From positions 13,975,025-14,039,024 of the forward strand of contig NC_060108.1 in NCBI RefSeq assembly GCF_021155765.1: a DNA stretch of 64,000 nucleotides, read 5' to 3'. Source of the stretch: Diprion similis. Taxonomy: Eukaryota; Arthropoda; Insecta; Hymenoptera; Diprionidae. Positions 61,179-64,000 of the stretch are shown here, piece after piece (positions within the stretch are counted from its first letter, which is position 1; every line of letters starts with the position of its first letter). The position numbers and the translations under genes are program-made. The notes beneath the pieces are model-generated. The model was not told where the DNA came from and did not search any database. It saw only the letters and a list, made by a program, of their open reading frames with translations.

Positions 61179-64000
61179 ATGGCAAAGTTTAACTCGCCCA
61201 TAAACATCGTTTATGTTATGTGTTTCGTATGTCAAATTAACAAAATATTCGATATTAAATTAGTCGACGCGTCTAGTTACGGTATTAAAAATTCACCGCC
61301 GGGTGAAGAAGCATCGACGGCAAAGTATTTTGGAACAAAAAATTTGGAAGATAAACATGTGCCGGATGATCTGCGAAGTCCTTTTCCCGGTATGGAGTTT
61401 GGTCCGATGGGTCCAGTCAAGAGACACGATTTCAAAGGGAATGTGGAAAAGTCTACGCGTCAGTACGATATTGTAACCGTTGAATTTCACAGGGTAGAAA
61501 CCCCGTTTGTTATAGGTATATGGATATTCTTTGCCAGCATCGCTAAGATAGGTAAGTACACAGCTATATATACTCGTATAATACCCAGTTAACTCTTATG
61601 TAAAGCGGAGATTTCCACTCGCCATGTGACATGCTGACAATAATTCCAACCCCTGTATAGGTTTTCACATGGCACCAAAATTAAGCAGAATGTTTCCCGA
61701 ATCGTGTCTCCTCATCGTCGTCGGGGTCGTAGTCGGAGTATTGCTATTCCACGCCGGTAGCGTCCACGTATCCCCGCTAACTCCAGACACATTTTTTCTC
61801 TACATGCTACCACCCATAATATTGGACGCTGGATACTTTATGCCGAATAGATTATTCTTTGACCATTTGGGAACTATATTGCTATTTGCCGTCCTTGGAA
61901 CCATATTCAACACCTTGTCCATTGGTAAGAGTAAGATTAAATATTCTATCGGTTCTATAATTCCAAGCGCAACCTGCATTGCGGTGACGATTCGTATTGC
62001 GAAGCTAGTTCACGTCTAGAGTTATTTAAAGTCTGGAAAGCACAGGGATGCACAATTACTGTATTGTTCTTACATTTTCCTTATTATTCATTTTTTAATT
62101 ATACCGCCACCTAAATATTTTAGTACAACACTTATCGTGTACGCGACTTTTTCTCGAATTTTACTTTTTATCTAATATAAAGCTCAATAAAAACAGTAAA
62201 CATTTGACGCGGGGAAGCCGGAAACAGCGAGGTTGATTCGGAATGTTAAAATGTGTAGACCCTGGCTGGTTAAACCACGGATATAGAACGTTTTGATCAA
62301 ATAAAACGTAATATTTTCAGGTGGATCACTGTGGATATTAGGACAAAGCGGTTTATTCGGGTGTAAGCCACCGCTGCTTCACATGTTCCTGTTCTCAGCC
62401 TTGATAAGTGCCGTAGATCCTGTAGCCGTGTTAGCTGTTTTTGAGGAAATTCACGTTAATGAAATACTGTACATAGTTGTGTTTGGGGAGAGTTTGTTGA
62501 ACGATGCAGTTACCGTGGTAAATATTCCTGCGTTCAAGGTGTGGAGCCGTGCTCGTGAAAGATTAATTAACAGGCCTATCACTTTGTTTTTCTTTTTCTT
62601 AACAATATATACAGGTACTTTACAACATGTTTGAAGCTTACAGTGAAATGGGTGAGGCCCAGATAGTCTATACCGACATAATGTCGGGATTTGCCTCATT
62701 TTTAGTCGTTGCCATTGGTGGCACAATAATTGGTATTGCCTGGGGATTTGCTACTGGATTCGTAACTAGGTTTACGGATCAAGTACGGGTCATTGAGCCG
62801 ATATTTATATTCGTTATGGCCTATTTGGCCTACCTTAACGCAGAGATCTTCCACATGTCGGGAATATTAGCGTGAGTTACCGTCAGTTTTATTTTTTCCG
62901 CCATAACGTCGATAATCTAGCTGATAAATATATGGAGAATTTTTTAGCAAAATTAATGTACATCTTGCCAAAGATAACACACGACGTTTCTCTCATCTGT
63001 GATGTAAAATCTACATCCAGTAGCGTTGATTTTCGCGTCAAATTATTGATATTTTCTTTTCAGAATAACATTTTGTGGTATAACAATGAAGAATTACGTG
63101 GAAGCAAACATATCGCACAAATCGCATACCACTGTTAAATATACAATGAAAATGCTCTCCAGTAGCTCCGAAACAATAATATTTATGTTCCTTGGGGTAG
63201 CAACTGTTAACAACAAACACCATTGGAACACATGGTTCGTTGTAATGACCATAGTATTTTGTTCCGTGTATCGTATTATCGGTGAGTAGTCGTTTCTTTT
63301 TCAATTACGGACACTATTACGTAATTCTCAAGATTGCAGCCAAAGCGCGTACACAGGCTAATCCTTTTCCCTCACCAGGTGTGGTGCTCTTGGCTGCTGT
63401 AGCGAATCAATTCCGCTTACACAAATTGGATAAAGTTGAGAAGTTCGTAATGTCTTACGGCGGTTTACGGGGTGCTGTGGCTTTCGCATTGGTCTTGTTG
63501 ATTGATCCCGCTCACGTTCCGCTTCAACCGATGTTCGTCACAACGACTATCGCTGTTATTTACTTCACCGTCTTTATTCAGGTATAAGGAAGTAATAGTA
63601 TGTTAGTACAGTAGTTACAGGATCTCCGTTAGTACTCCTATGATTCTTGTATTGGTTTTGTAACTCCGAGTAACAACTATACATTCGCTTGCGATTAGCT
63701 TGAATATTTAAATACAGATGCATAAATTATAATTCGGTCATTATTTCAGGGAATTACTATCAAGCCTCTCGTCAGAATATTGAACGTAAAAAGAGCTGAG
63801 AAACGGAAGCCCACTATGAATGAAAGGATTCACGAACGAGTAAGCATCGCAGCAGTTTTTTACAATTAACGCAATGTTTAGTAAATATATCAGAACTTGA
63901 CGTGATTTTCATTTTCGGCACATGCCAACAGATCATGGATCACACGATGACTGGAATTGAAGACATATTGGGCAAACATGGGAATTACCACGTCAGGGAT
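61179..64000 (+). CDS. plasma-membrane-type Na+/H+ exchanger (SLC9A/NHE), 3' end beyond window
   Basis: A cation/proton antiporter exchanging Na+ for H+. Exons seen: 61179-61551, 61661-61924, 62321-62517, 62615-62871, 63064-63281, 63379-63581, 63750-63839, 63932-64000 (cut by the window end), all in phase, giving 557 residues. The N terminus has a hydrophobic segment (possible signal or first helix). Motifs: [75 protein letters not shown] (transport Glu/Asp) and [17 protein letters not shown]. These place it with NHE1/2/3/5-type exchangers; the orthologue cannot be fixed without the regulatory tail. The last visible part ([19 protein letters not shown]) begins the cytosolic lipid/CHP-interacting region. 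Confidence 0.95.

Overview
This is eukaryotic nuclear DNA, most likely from an arthropod and probably an insect. The evidence is multi-exon genes with GT-AG introns (about 60-800 bp), AT-rich intergenic DNA, an arthropod-style TCAGT initiator at a TATA box, and single-copy animal genes (SNU13, ALG1, FBF1, TMEM64, AGXT2, GGH, a PRDM factor, an SLC9A exchanger). A hymenopteran is my guess and cannot be proven here. I found no tRNA, rRNA, CRISPR array or bacterial-style operon.

Layout. Positions 1-11,460 are gene-poor and hold a duplicated block, a foldback (inverted-repeat) element and homopolymer runs. At 11.6-12.7 kb there is a compact intronless gene with a TATA/initiator promoter and a 207-aa serine-rich product that I do not recognise. 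From 12.7 to 26.1 kb the DNA is again gene-poor, with GC-richer patches carrying CRE palindromes, a PIF1/Helitron-like helicase fragment and a second foldback element built from CGATTAATCG words. From 26 kb onward the window is gene-dense: GGH (-), an unknown 407-aa gene (+), SNU13 (+), ALG1 (-), an unknown 177-aa coiled-coil gene (+), FBF1 (-), TMEM64 (+), AGXT2 (-), a PRDM PR/SET zinc-finger gene (-), and the 5' part of a Na+/H+ exchanger gene (+) that runs off the end.

Exon models were built by hand from splice sites and checked for phase. Most close exactly in frame: GGH 332 aa, ALG1 481 aa, FBF1 977 aa, TMEM64 287 aa, AGXT2 517 aa, PRDM 1473 aa, SNU13 127 aa. The genes are mostly unrelated housekeeping functions (folate turnover, N-glycosylation, splicing/snoRNP, cilium, amino-acid metabolism, ion transport). 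Several sit head to head over short intergenic gaps (GGH/unknown, ALG1/coiled-coil, FBF1/TMEM64) and may share promoters. The most noteworthy non-gene signals are the two long foldback elements, the minimal start-stop uORFs just upstream of the PRDM start, and the E-box/TATA/initiator promoter with an ATG-depleted leader at 11.6 kb.
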